A stretch of 64,000 bases of DNA from Welwitschia mirabilis (taxonomy: Eukaryota > Gnetophyta > Gnetopsida > Welwitschiales): assembly GCA_051453625.1 (NCBI GenBank), contig JBOZIK010000001.1, positions 131,883,090-131,947,089 of the forward strand, written 5' to 3'. The first letter of the stretch is position 1; each line of letters starts with the position of its first letter. The position numbers and the translations under genes are program-made. The notes beneath the pieces are model-generated. The model saw only the letters and a list, made by a program, of their open reading frames with translations. It was not told the DNA's origin and made no database searches. Below, piece by piece: positions 47,780 through 58,566 of this stretch.

Positions 47780-48560
47780 TGAAGAAACTTGACCTCTCTA
47801 ATTTAGTGGAAGGCCTAATAAAACCCTAAGAATCTTAAAATTTTACTAGAGATAAACAAGGACATAATTTCTAACAGTAAAAAAGGAATATTTCACTTAA
47901 TAACAGCCAATAAAATAATAAAGAATCCAGATTTACAATCAAAATGACAATGACACATAAGATATGTAAATAGGAAGTTGTGGTAACCACTTTTTGACCT
48001 TGCGATGATTGGATAAAACACTTAAGGGAATTAGATGAACTCTGATCAACTCTTCACAATGAAATGAATCACTTGGGATTTAATATGGTGCCTTGACAAA
48101 TCGTACCTTTCACTCCTATGGCTGCCTCCACAAGAGCTTATGCCTCTTCTTCCTCTAGAATTCTTCTCTTCTCTTGGTGGCTTTTCTTCTTTCTCCTTAG
48201 AATGTCTTCATTTCTTTTTGTATTCTTACTTCTCCATTCATTGATTTCAAAGGGAACATCTTGATGGCTATTTATGTCTTGTCAAGGGAGTTAGAATTGA
48301 AGAGACATAGTTTCTCATTGTAATTCCTTGGGGTTAACTTTCTTACTAAACAACCTTTAATGCCTTCTTATTTTCTTGTTTTATAAACTGATTTATAAAA
48401 CTATTTTAGCTTTGATTTGTTTGGGCTTGACACTGTCATTTAACCAATAAGGTCCTTGATTAATCAATCATTTTAATGACTATCACATATTGTTTACAAT
48501 TAAATTTTGTTCACACAAGATTTAACTGATTAACAATAACTATTTATTTATTTTAAACAA
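47780..48560 (-). repeat. 5' LTR of C3
   Basis: It begins TGAAGAAACTTGACC right after the primer site. CATAAATAGCC on the minus strand at about 48268 could be its TATA box. The right border is not fixed, because the 3' LTR of C3 is missing and cannot be compared. Confidence 0.5.
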
Positions 48561-49082
48561 CTGCTTTCTGATTTGAAATGGGAAATTAAATAGAAAAAGT
48601 GGAGTTCTATTGCTAATATCATTCAGGGGGTTGGTGACACCATTGTTTAAGGCAATGAATTTCTTCACTGCTTCTTCAATTAAACCATCAAATCTTCATG
48701 AAAAATCAATTTTTCCATCAACTCCAATAAAAACTTTCAGAGTTGGAGGAGAAATCAACAATTTTAGATTCCTAGCGTTTAATTTTTGAACAGGCAAAAT
48801 TGATTTCTGTAGCAAATTGGGTGGGAGATTAGCCTTCAAACTTAGGGAAAAGATTGGCACTGGAGGGCACTTAGGAGAAGTATGAGATTCAGACAAGCAT
48901 CAAATCAGATTTGATTGAGATGGGAATATGCGTAAAAATGGAACTTGCATAATAACAGATGAGTTTGTTAACCATGCAAACTCTGTGTTTGTTAGCAAAT
49001 CTCAACCAAATAAATGTTAAGAAGACTAATAAGGTCATCTTTTTATAAATGAACATTTAGAAGAAGATAAATTGTAGTTCAT

Positions 49083-51480
49083 TTAAACAGAACTTACTAT
49101 GAAAGAGATGAAGGAATCTTTATTTAAAATGAGGCCTAATAAATCTCCGGGTCCAGATGGTTTCCTTGCTAAGTTTTTTTCAAGATTATTAGAAGATTGT
49201 TAAACATGACATTTTAGCTGTCTTTTAGTATTTTGGAATTCCAGACAAATTTTTAAGGCTTCTTCTACTTGGATAACCTTAATTACCAAAACAAAAACAA
49301 AAGATAGATGCTAATGATATATTTAAATTCTAGGCCAATAATCTTGTGTAATGTTATTTATAAAATAATGTTAAAAGTGTTAGATTTATAGCTGTTGACA
49401 TCAAAATGAATTAATGTTAATAATTCAAGTCATTCCAATCTCATTCATCTATACTTGTTCTTGCCCTGAGGCAACCAAATTGGCACACAAGGTAACCAAA
49501 TATAAGAGGAATCTTGGCCACACATTAAGCACAGATGAACTAACTTGTATGGTTTTATATATCCTTCAAGTGAGAACAAAATCAACAAATCCAACTTTCA
49601 AAAGACAGCAGATGCCCCACTAGCACAAAACGGCCAAGTTTTACCCTAAAGTGTATAAGTCAGGCTTGTTTTGCAAACAAACCACTAGAAAGTGGTGTTT
49701 TGGGCTGTTTTTCTTCAAAACTACCTACAAAACTTCATGAAACTCACTTAAAAACAGTTTTAAACATTTTGAAACTAGTAATAGCCACTGAAAAACTTGT
49801 TTTGCCCTTGAAAGTGTGTGAAAAACACTTGGGAGTAGTAAACAACCAGAGCTTGTAGAAGTACAAATGTGAAAGTTATTGAGAAATGAAAATAGCTGAA
49901 AGTAAAGAGTTGCGGAGTCACGTGGGTTTGATCACTGGCACAGGCACATCACTAACACCTTAGGCCTCACAAACATCTGATTAACCACAGTAGGCTTCAA
50001 GAACCATGGACTGATCAACACTAACAATCCTCCTCCTTCGTTTGAACTTCAGGATAGCATTCCATACAATGCCAATACAGTACCGCTACTTTTAAAACCC
50101 TAGCCTTTCAAACTGTTTAACCAAACAAGTCAAAACCCCAATACACGGCTTTTGCACATACATTATTTTTCTATAATGAAGTGACAACACGTAAAATGGT
50201 TAACATATGACTAATATTTCTAACACATACTAGCTAGTGGGACATCAAAACTAAGTATAAAATCTAATGTGTAACATCAAAGAATAATGACTCGCAAATT
50301 AGCTGTAACCAATCAATGTGTTGGCATTTTGTTTCTCAAAACTGTTTCAGATCAAGTCAACCAGACTGTTTGCAGTTTAGTGATTGCACAGGATTGGGTT
50401 GACCTCATGTCTTATGCAACAATCAAAATTTGGAGATAGAACCTACTAGTTTCGCACTCCAGTTCATTTAGGCAGTTCCTAACTTGAAAGAAACAGGTCT
50501 TAAGATTGTGAACTGTCATTTGGAGATGTTCCTCTCCTTACTCTCTTGCTCTTAAATGAGTTAAGGGTAACAATTCTTGCTACTGTCCTTACCTATGAAA
50601 TATCTCTACGCTATCCTTCACAAAAGATTTATCTCTAAACATATGTAGTTGTATCAAAACTAAAGGCTTATTCTTTGAATCCATTGAATAAATCTAAGTT
50701 GTTAGGCTTTCCTAGTTACTTATCCTTTAAAAAAGAACTTACAATGAAAGAGATGAAGGAAACTTTATTTAAAAGAAGCCTAATAAATCTCCAGGTCTAG
50801 ACAACTTTCCCGCTGATTTTTCTCAATATTATGAGGAAATTGTTAAAGATGATATTTGAGCTGCCCTATAAGTGTTTTCGAATTCGAAAGAAATTTTGAA
50901 GGCTGACAATATATCAAATTTTGGGCCAATAAGCTTATGTAATGTTGTTTATAGAATAGTGTTAAAGGTGTTAAATTTATAACCATGGATGTCAAAATGA
51001 ACTGATGCCAAGAATTCGAGTTATTCCAATATCATTTACCAATCACTCGTTATTGCCATTGAGGAGACCAAATTGGCACTCGAGGCAGCTAGATCTGTTG
51101 GTAGTTTGCTTCTCAAACTGCTTCAGATCAAGTCAACCAGACTGTTTCTAGTTCAAAGACTGCACGCTACTGAGTTGACCCCATATCTCATCATGTCAAC
51201 TGGACCTGTGCAACAATCAAAATTTGAAGATAGAACCTATCAATTTTCCCACTCTAGTTCAATTATGGAGTTCCTAACTTGAACTAAACAATTCTACACT
51301 TTGCCAACTGTCGTTTGGAGATGTGCACTCCTTACTCTCTTACTCTCAAATGTATTAAGGCTCACGATTCTTGTTATTGCTCTTGCCTAGAAAATATCTT
51401 TGCACTATGCTTGCAAAAAGATTTATCTCTAAAAATACCTTACCACTGAAGTGAATTTGGGTGGCTAAACTTTCATGGTC
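49083..51480 (+). repeat. Partial direct duplication inside L1
   Basis: Unit 1 is 49083-49485 plus 50326-50650; unit 2 is 50733-51085 plus 51097-51425. Anchors are CTTAC-ATGAAAGAGATGAAGGAA, CCAAATTGGCAC, ACTGTTTCAGATCAAGTCAA versus CTGCTTCAGATCAAGTCAACC, and AAAGATTTATCTCTAAA. Unit 1 has about 840 bases (49486-50325) that unit 2 lacks. These include TGATCAACACTAACAATCCT, which on the minus strand looks like a purine tract followed by a copia LTR start, so a decayed solo LTR may sit in unit 1. Confidence 0.7.
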
Positions 51481-51741
51481 ACACAAGCCTTATTGATTTT
51501 AGAGATAGGTTGAGACTTAGCCTCAAAAGAACCAACTGTAAAGGTTAAAGGTAAACCTAGAAAACCTAATTCAATGATAGCAAAGTCCAAAATAGCCTGA
51601 GTGCTTCGTTACCTACTAAGGTTGCAATAGGTTTATACCTTAACTACTATAAAAGTTTGAACTTGTGCTTTTACTTCTTGTAGGTATTTTACATATTCAC
51701 ATAAATCATTTGATAAGAATTTTATGTAGCACCAAGTAAGA

Positions 51742-51756
51742 CTCTTTACTCACTTT
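51742..51756. repeat. Target-site duplication of LINE L2, left copy
   Basis: CTCTTTACTCACTTT, 15 bp, identical to 55793-55807. The left copy runs into a 14-T stretch (51754-51767), which is the poly(A) tail of the minus-strand LINE. Confidence 0.85.
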
Positions 51757-51862
51757 TTTTTTTTTTTAAAGAAACGGTAAATGGATATGTTATATCGGCA
51801 CAAAACGCAAGAAAAGATACAGCATAGCTTAAAATCTACTTTTCCAAGCACAGTAGAAATCC

Positions 51863-53180
51863 CTAGTAGTCAAAGCCCCATACATCAACATCTAATTTTG
51901 TCAAACCTGGTTCCCAATTCCAATTGCAAATAGGCTCAAGCCTAGCATACCACAAGGGGTTTACAACAAAATGGTATTCATTAGGGGCATAATTGGGAGG
52001 GGGAATTTGGGCAAGAAGATTAACAACAATGGGCTCTATTTCCTCTTCTTCCACATCCTTTTCTTCTTACTGCTCCTCTTCCACTGCTTCTTCTTCTTGT
52101 TGTTGATGTTCAGTCTGCTCTGGTTCTGACGCGTTGTCGATGCCCTAGGAGGCGCAAGTAGGTTGTGCTCTTCATCACTCGGTGTATACTTCAGTGGTTC
52201 CCACAACAATGGCTTTTGAATGGGTCCCTTTGGGATATCTTGCCACCCTAAAATTCCTGCATCAATCTGCATTTTCTCTAGAAGAGAAACCAACTCAACC
52301 CTTCATGTCTTACCTCACAACTTTGGAAAGAGTGGTGAAGATAATCACAGATAAAAAAAGGAAGATATATCTGAAATTCCCCCATCATAGCAGCTAGGAA
52401 CTGGAAATGAAGCTCACTGATTTTGTCAAAGTAGCCTTCCAAGGTGAAGTACTTCATGATCAAAGCAGCCCAAGCATCAAAGGGCCTTGGAAGATCTTTC
52501 CTTTTGTTGTTGGGCCCTTTACCATCACACCAAAAGCCATAACTTAAGTGGAAACTCGAACCCTTTATATTTACCGACTTTTCGGGTTTGGCATGTAGTG
52601 CACATACCCAACAATATCCTTCTCGATCCACATGTCAAGTGCTCACATGAACCAAGAAGCCACCAAGGAGACTTGAACCCGAGACGAGCCAACAACCATG
52701 ACTCTAATACCAATTGCTGGGCCCTTTACAATCACACCAAAAGCCATGACTTAGGTAGAAACGAGAACCCTTTATATTTACCCACTTCCTCCTCTCTTTC
52801 ACAAAGTTTTTCTTATCAATCTTTCAAAATGTAAAACTATGGATGCCTTAGGGGCATCACTTTTTAGCTCAATATCTTGAAGACTTGTGTGGATGGCATC
52901 ACTAATGGAAGGAATATCAATGTAAATAATAGTGTTACCTATGTGTGTAGATGTACCATTCTAGTTTCTAAAAAACTGCTTTAACGTATTAGGACCATGA
53001 CCTCTAAAGCTCAGAACATAAGAGTCCCATTTTGCATCTTGAAAGGCTTGAAGGTTTGCTCATGATTCAGCAGCGCTCGTGCTTGGTTGGCTTTATCCTT
53101 AAAGCTTCCCCATGTCTTCTGGCACATTGAAGTCATAGCGGCTGCTCTGGCATGGTTCTGATGCTCCACTTCAGTGCGAT
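51863..53180 (-). pseudogene. Accessory ORF downstream of ORF2 in L2
   Basis: Minus-strand pieces in order: FQDAKWDSYVLSFRGHGPNT with LKQFF (about 53040-52975), GNTIIYIDIPSISDAIHTSL (about 52945-52880), KASIVLHFERLIRK, then after the TRIM RKDLPRPFDAWAALIMKYFT, ISELHFQFLAAMM and YLPFFICDYLHHSFQS (52505-52300). Then, one frameshift later, VSLLEKMQIDAGILGWQDIP and LLWEPLKYTPSDEEHNLL, ending in a Lys-rich tail at 52036. A further frame (51863-52054) may be its continuation. The combination IxxxxLP-YF..EG......HF..L.......LP-F....L resembles a family of plant retroelement-associated ORFs of unknown function. I know of no catalytic motif. Confidence 0.5.
52508..52790 (-). mobile_element. TRIM (miniature LTR retrotransposon) inside L2
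   Basis: The 3' LTR is 52508-52613 (106 bp, TGTTGGGCCC...CATACCCAACA, perfect TGTTGGG/CCCAACA ends). A 101-base internal part follows, with polypurine tract GAGAAGGATAT (52614-52624, minus) and primer site TGGTATTAGAGTC (52700-52712, minus). The start of the 5' LTR (TGCTGGGCCCTTTAC, 52715 to about 52790) comes last and is cut short. Having primer site and purine tract with no coding space is the definition of a TRIM, which must use the enzymes of other copia-type elements. It breaks the accessory ORF of L2. Confidence 0.8.
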
Positions 53181-53213
53181 TCAAATTTCAAATGCTCTCT
53201 ATTAAGCGTCGCC

Positions 53214-53640
53214 CTACAAATCGAACTTGGTTTTGTTTGCAGGGTCTGGGCTTTCACAGTCTTTATAGACATGGATTTGAAGCAGCTCTTCAATCTCCTT
53301 AATAATTTTGGATTCCAACTTTGGAAGAGAGATTTTTTTTTCTTATTGGAAAATGACGTTACATCTATGTTTCCATAGAAGCCATGCACCAATGATCATG
53401 AAGTCATTTTTCCTAGAAGAATTGAAAGTATTCAAGCTACTATGAGGAAGGGGCAATATACTCAAGCTTCTCCAAAGATCTTTTACAATAGAACATTGAA
53501 TAAATAGGTGATTCTTAGATTCCTTTTCTTCAAGGCACATAGAACAATCTTGATTAACTCTTAGATTCTTTTGGATGAGCTTATCTATCGTTGGAATGCA
53601 ACCCATTAACATATACCACAAAAACATCTTAATTTTCTCG
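53214..53640 (-). pseudogene. L2 ORF2 C-terminal part with zf-RVT domain
   Basis: The minus strand reads MFLWYMLMGCIPTIDKLIQK, then DCSMCLEEKESKNHLFIQC, which is the C-x2-C...H-x4-C zinc-binding pattern of the zf-RVT domain at the end of plant LINE ORF2. Then WLLWKHRCNVIFQ, one stop, and EKKISLPKLESKIIKEIEEL up to TAG at 53214. The A-rich run at 53332-53342 is inside this coding part and is not a poly(A) tail. Confidence 0.8.
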
Positions 53641-53851
53641 AGAATATCCAGTTTCCATAATTTCTTCCATCTATATAGTTGTAATCAAACAGATTATGAC
53701 AAATTTTTGAGATGCTTATTTTGCCATTTTAAATAAGAAGATTTTGATTTTCAAAGACCTGCGACCAAACCTCTCTAGTAGAGCAAATCATGTGTCTCCA
53801 GAAAGTGGAGTGCCTTTCTTTATCTCCCTAATCCTCTTCAAAGAATTTTAC

Positions 53852-55660
53852 TCAAAGAATATTGTTATCTAACAAGAACCTGCAGTAGTGCTTTGTAAGA
53901 TTGCATTTGCTCATGTCCATAGTTTTTCTAGCTCTAAGGCCACCAACTTTTTTTGGCATAGCTATTTGCTCAAAGTTTATAAGATGCAATCTCTTATGGG
54001 ACTTGCCACCCGACCAAATGAAATCTCTCATAATATTATCAATCGAGTTGGCACACTTATTGGATACAGGGAAGCAACAGGTAGGATGAATGGTCATGCC
54101 TACCAAATAAGATTTAGCAAGAAGAATTTTCCCTACACTTGATAAGAATTTGTTGTCCCATCTAGTTAGTCGAGCTGCAATTTCCCTTACCAAGGGAGGC
54201 CAAATATTATCAGCAATCTAATCAGAATCAAAAAGAAACCCAAGATAGGCATCAGGGAAGTGTGCTTACAAACACTGAAAAACCTTCAAGATGTTTGCCT
54301 TCTTTTTCTAAGGAATGTTGATAAGGAAAATCTTAGATTTATGCCAATTTATTGCAAGGCCTAAGAAATTGTGTAACTTATTCCAGATGCCACGAGCTTG
54401 CTAGGACACAAGAAGGTTAGAGTGGCCAAACATAAAAGAGTACCATCCGCAAACTGGAAAATGGGATTAAAGGGGGCCAATTCGGGAGCTAAGAACCGAC
54501 TCTGAAAGAAAAGCCTAGCTAAGAAATCCATCATGAAAACAAAGATGATGGGAGATAGAGGCTCAACTTAATGGAGTTAGCTGCTACCTTGGAAATAGTC
54601 GTATCTCTCTCTATTGACCATAACACAAAAGGTTAGCGTTAACATGCAAAAGCAGACAAGACGCCTAAGAGAAGCGAGTAGACTGTGCTCCTATAACACA
54701 TAATCCACTGTTTCCCATTGAATTGTGTCAAATGCTTTAGCTATATCAAGCTTGAGAAACATTGCAGGTTCATTTTTCTATAGTGCAAATGGAGAATTTC
54801 ATTAGCAAGGATGATGTTGTGATGGATGACTCTACCTGATACAAAACTAAATTGGGAGGAGAGAACCATATCTAGAAGGAGCGCTTTAAGCCTATCTACA
54901 ATGATCCTGATGCAAATCTTGTAAAACACATTTCAAAGACTGATTGGCCTATACTGATGAGGACTTTCTGCATCTTCCATTTTGGGAACAAGGGTGATAA
55001 AAGTACCGTTGAATGGTTTGTGGAAGGTACCTTTTCTAAAAGTTTCTTGGACTGCAACACACACATCGAATTTGATAATATCCCAGGAGGCCTGATAGAA
55101 TTCTATGGTGAATCCATCACGGCCCAATGCCCTGTTCTTTTTTATTGAGCTAATAGTATTTTTTATTTCATCTTCTGTGACTCTTTCATTCAAGTAGCAT
55201 TGCTGCTCTTCAGTGATGGGAGAGCCAACTGGGACACTGCTTAAATCCACCAGCTTTTCTGGAAAAAGCTTCTGAAAATAATAATATTTTTTATTTCATC
55301 TTCTGTGACTCTTTGATTCAAGTAACATTGTTGCTCTTCAGTGATGGGAGTGTCAACTGGGACACTGCTTAAATCCACCAGCTTTTCTGTAAAAAGCTTT
55401 TGAAAATAATCAAGGAAAGAATTAGCAATCTGGGCATCGGTCTTGTAGCGTGTTGCAGACGCGCTCTATTGTATATTGTTCTTTTGTCTGCATCTGTTCG
55501 TCGTCTAAAAGAAGAACTTAGTATTACGGTCCCCTTCTTTAAGCCACTAAATTCTAGATCTTTGTTTCCAGTAAGTTTCGTCCTTTGAGGATATATCATC
55601 AATTTGAGAAATAAGGTGCTTTTCATAACATGTTTCTGCAATAGTAGCCTCATTGTGATT
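53852..55660 (-). pseudogene. L2 ORF2 reverse transcriptase
   Basis: Minus-strand blocks in order: WLKEGDRNTKFFF (about 55540), YFQKLFTEKLVDLSS (about 55390), EEQQCYLNERVTEDEIKNTI, RALGRDGFTIEFYQASWDII (RT block 1; PGPDG has become LGRDG), FITLVPKMEDAESPHQYRPI with SL (about 54990-54940), VDRLKALLLDMVLSSQFSFV, GRVIHHNIILANEILH (about 54840), then after a decayed part without a readable YADD, MVREIAARLTRWDNKFLSSV with GKILLAKSYL (about 54190). These follow plant L1 RT order closely. Several frameshifts and stops make it inactive. Confidence 0.85.
55157..55411. repeat. 128-bp tandem duplication in the RT region of L2
   Basis: 55157-55284 and 55285-55411 are head-to-tail copies (TATTTTTTATTTCATCTTCT ... 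AAGCTT-TGAAAATAAT). They differ at about 8 positions. In the LINE they repeat the segment between the F-x-L-F helix and RT block 1, shifting the frame. Confidence 0.9.
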
Positions 55661-55792
55661 TTGGATAACAGTGAGCTCTGCTAATAATTGATTCTTAACA
55701 TTCTGAAAGAATCATTTAACTATTTCTTCCAAACGATTAACTCGTGCCTTAACATTCTAAGCTTTTGAGACAATCTGTAAGTAAAGGTACTG

Positions 55793-55807
55793 CTCTTTAC
55801 TCACTTT
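55793..55807. repeat. Target-site duplication of LINE L2, right copy
   Basis: CTCTTTACTCACTTT, identical to 51742-51756. Host LINE L1 resumes right after it. Confidence 0.85.
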
Positions 55808-57850
55808 GATTTATGTTTGTTTAATTACATTCAATTCAGTATAAAGTTTGATAGGATAGCACAATGTTTTATCTCAAATTCATAATAAAGCTTGTTGAAG
55901 TATTGACATATTTTAGACCAAGTAATGTTGGTTCACGAGATCTTCCAACCAACTAATAAACAAAAAGGACCTAATATGGCATTCAAAGTGAATATGAGCA
56001 AAACATTTGATAGAGTGAATTTGCACTTTTTTGAATTAGTGGTCAAAAGAAAGAAAGGTTTTTTTAAGAAGGATTGTAGAAATTATTAAAAGTTTGTTAT
56101 GCTTCATATTTTTCTATTATATTGAGTGGTGATTTCCATAGGCATTTTAATACTAAAAGTGGTATTCAACAAGGTAATAGCTCATCACTGTTTCTTTTTC
56201 TTTTGTTGCTATAGTTTTTGAAGTAATGATTACCAAGGCTCAAAGGGACAAGTCTCTAACTAGTATTGAACTTAAAGGGGTAATACTAATTTAAGTCGTG
56301 TTTAATATGTTGTTGATACTTTTTATTTTGAACAAGTGGAACAAAAATTTCTAAGTACTTGTGATATTTTAAAACCTTTTTCTAAAAATTTTGCTTTAAG
56401 TATTACTCTCCAAAAAAGTGTGACTTATACTCTTTTAACATGGATCAAAGGCAAATTCAGAAAATGTAGCAACTTGTAACCTATGCAACTGATATCTCAC
56501 ATGGACAATAGTCCAAGATTCCTCTTTTTCTAGGAAGAATAGACAAAGAACCATGGAACAATGTTCTCAATAATTTGGCAAAACGTTTAGCAAGATGGAA
56601 AGGTTAATTGCTTTCTCTAACAAAAAAACCAATGCATCCTATGTTGTTTTCAATCCTTAACCAATTTATTTGATGTCTTGTCTCTAAACTCCAAAAAACA
56701 TTGTCAAGCGTAGGGGAAAATATTCAAGGAAAGAAACATATTTATTTCAAAAATTGGGATTGTTTGCATACATCATAGTAGGAAGATGGATTTTGCTTAA
56801 AAAGTCTTCATGAGTTAAATCTTTCCCTCTTAACTAAAATAGTTTAGCAATTACATACAAAGAATAGAACATGGGTTCAAATGTGAAAGGATAAATAACT
56901 AAATCATCCTAAACATTTCTTTGAAAGCCACATATTACGAGAGCCTCTGTAATTTGAAATGGTATGCAAAAATTAAAACATTGATTAAAGATTTATATGC
57001 ATTGAAATATTCATGAAAATTGGAAATGGCAAGGCAAATATGATTTCAAATCTTCAACAACTTATAATACTCTTCAAAGTTATGTTTTAGACAAGGAAGC
57101 AATTAGATGGGGAAAAATTGGAATTAGCCCAAAGCTAGAACCCTTTTTTTAAATCTAGCATGTTCAAATAAATTACCTTTTCCATACAATCTTTCAAAAT
57201 GTTTTTGGACAATTACAAGCCAATGCTACTTTGGAACCCTAAAGAAGGATCTTCTGGGGATTGTCTACTCCATTACTCATAGCAAAGAAAAACATGTGGT
57301 TCTTCCAAATAATGTTGAACACTTAGCTAAACAATGGCATTAGCATACGAATGGACAAGAGGCGAATATCACTTTTTATAATTCGTTTCCTCATGTGTCA
57401 CTACCAGTTTAGGAAGAACATTATTCGAACTTATTTCAAAGAAAAGAATCTCGTGTTTGATCTATTTGCACTTGTTAATAAATAGATGAAAAATCTAAAC
57501 ATTCCAAAAAGGAATTCTGCTTTGAAATGGAACATTATTGTTTACACACTTCCATTTTTTTGTCCCTTCGTTCTTTGCTAGTCTTTCATGGTGAAGGAGT
57601 TGGGTAATCAAGCTTTTATCATGCTAAAAAGATCTCACCTTCTTGTTCCTCTAGCCCTCGGAGTATCATGTTTTTCATAATGGAGGCTTCTACTTTTTGA
57701 AAATCTTTAGGAAACAAGTAGTACTTATGAGCCAAGGGAAGAAATTGAAATGTGGCTCCCATTTTTAAAAGCTAACACTATTATTGCCAGCAATGCATGC
57801 CCACCATAGAAACGAATTTTCACTTAAAAAGTGTTTGACTTTGCAAATCA

Positions 57851-58147
57851 AATAAATGAAAAGTGTTTGGGAACATGTGTTCAGAATAAGAAAGACATTC
57901 AAATAATTCTTTTTGGACAATGAGCCTTCTCAGATGAATAAGAAACATAAATACATCATGAAAAGATTCAACACGTGTTATTGCATGGGATGTTTCAAAT
58001 GAGCCACCCTATGCCAATTTTGAGGTACAAGCCTTTCCCCAAATGCGCTAGTTGAATACTTGATATATCTCATGGCTTCCTATATATCACTCTTGCTTAC
58101 AATAATCTATTAGTGTAGAATACGATCCCCATTCAATGGGTTGTCCT
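57851..58147. other. Spacer between L1 and copia C5
   Basis: It may still be the 3' end of L1 (pieces such as LVEYLIYLMASYISLLLTII are readable at about 58045-58105), but no zf-RVT or poly(A) end could be fixed. Confidence 0.35.
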
Positions 58148-58480
58148 TGTTAAAAATGGCGGCAAAAAAAAACAAAAATAGAAAGCAAAACCCCAATATG
58201 GGAAAAAAACCATGGAAGCAATGCAAAGCTCTCTTAAACTTTCGAATAGTCCAAGGACACAAGCCATCCTCAATAGCCAGAGTGTTCAAAATGATCCTCC
58301 CTCAAGACCCTTCCCTTTAAATAGGCCCACTTTAGGTTTAAAAAACCTAATTTTACATTAACTTTATAAAACAAGCCCCTCGCTTTAATAATGTAAGAAG
58401 AGAAATACACTTTACAAATAAAGTGCTACAACAAGGGAAAAATAAAAGATACAAAACAGGATTTGACTTCAACTCCAACA
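58148..58480 (-). repeat. 3' LTR of C5
   Basis: 333 bp from TGTTAAAAATGG to CTCCAACA as read on the plus strand, so TGTTGGAG...TTTTTAACA on the coding strand. The polypurine tract GAGGGGCAGAAT (58481-58492, minus) abuts it. AGGGTCTTGAGGG and CCTATTTAAAG-like elements lie inside on the minus strand, the latter (about 58313-58325) a possible TATA box. Confidence 0.8.
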
Positions 58481-58566
58481 ATTCTGCCCCTCGAAGACAA
58501 ATCTGACCCCTCTCCAAGAATCAAGAGAGATGAATTGCTTCAATGTGTCCCTTTGTTGCCCATTGC

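Larger units (their letters stand above)
51757..55792 (-). mobile_element. Minus-strand LINE (L2), 5'-truncated, inserted in L1
   Basis: The borders are set by an exact 15-bp target duplication and a poly(A) tail at the 3' end (poly-T at 51754-51767). In order it holds the pre-RT and RT of ORF2 (55790-53860), zf-RVT (53630-53343), an ORF2 end (stop at 53214), an accessory ORF region (about 53180-52036) with a TRIM inside, and a 3' tail. The endonuclease domain is missing at the 5' end, as expected from incomplete reverse transcription. Reading frames are broken but less decayed than in L1. Confidence 0.85.
48561..57850 (+). mobile_element. Old plus-strand LINE (L1), interrupted and partly duplicated
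   Basis: Reverse transcriptase pieces in order: TELTMKEMKESLFKMRPNKS with PGPDGFLAKFF (49085-49190), GPISLCNVVYRI (50920-50955), MAFKVNMSKTFDRVNLHFFE (55975-56035), SGIQQGNSSS (56155-56190), LAKRLARWKG (56575-56605), QGKKHIYFKNWDC (56730-56765) and LTKIV-QLHTKNRTWVQM (about 56830-56885). These are the usual plant L1 ORF2 blocks (NKAPGPDGF, MSKAYDRV, GLRQGDPLSP, LSKRLSxWK, K-IHLINW). The YADD catalytic site was not found. A minus-strand LINE (51757-55792) splits it. Stops and frameshifts are everywhere. Confidence 0.75.

Noticed and set aside
53332-53342. A-rich run on the minus strand taken at first for the L2 poly(A) tail
   Set aside because: The reading frame continues through it (EKKISLPKLESKIIKEIEEL) and the target duplication pairs with the T run at 51754 instead.
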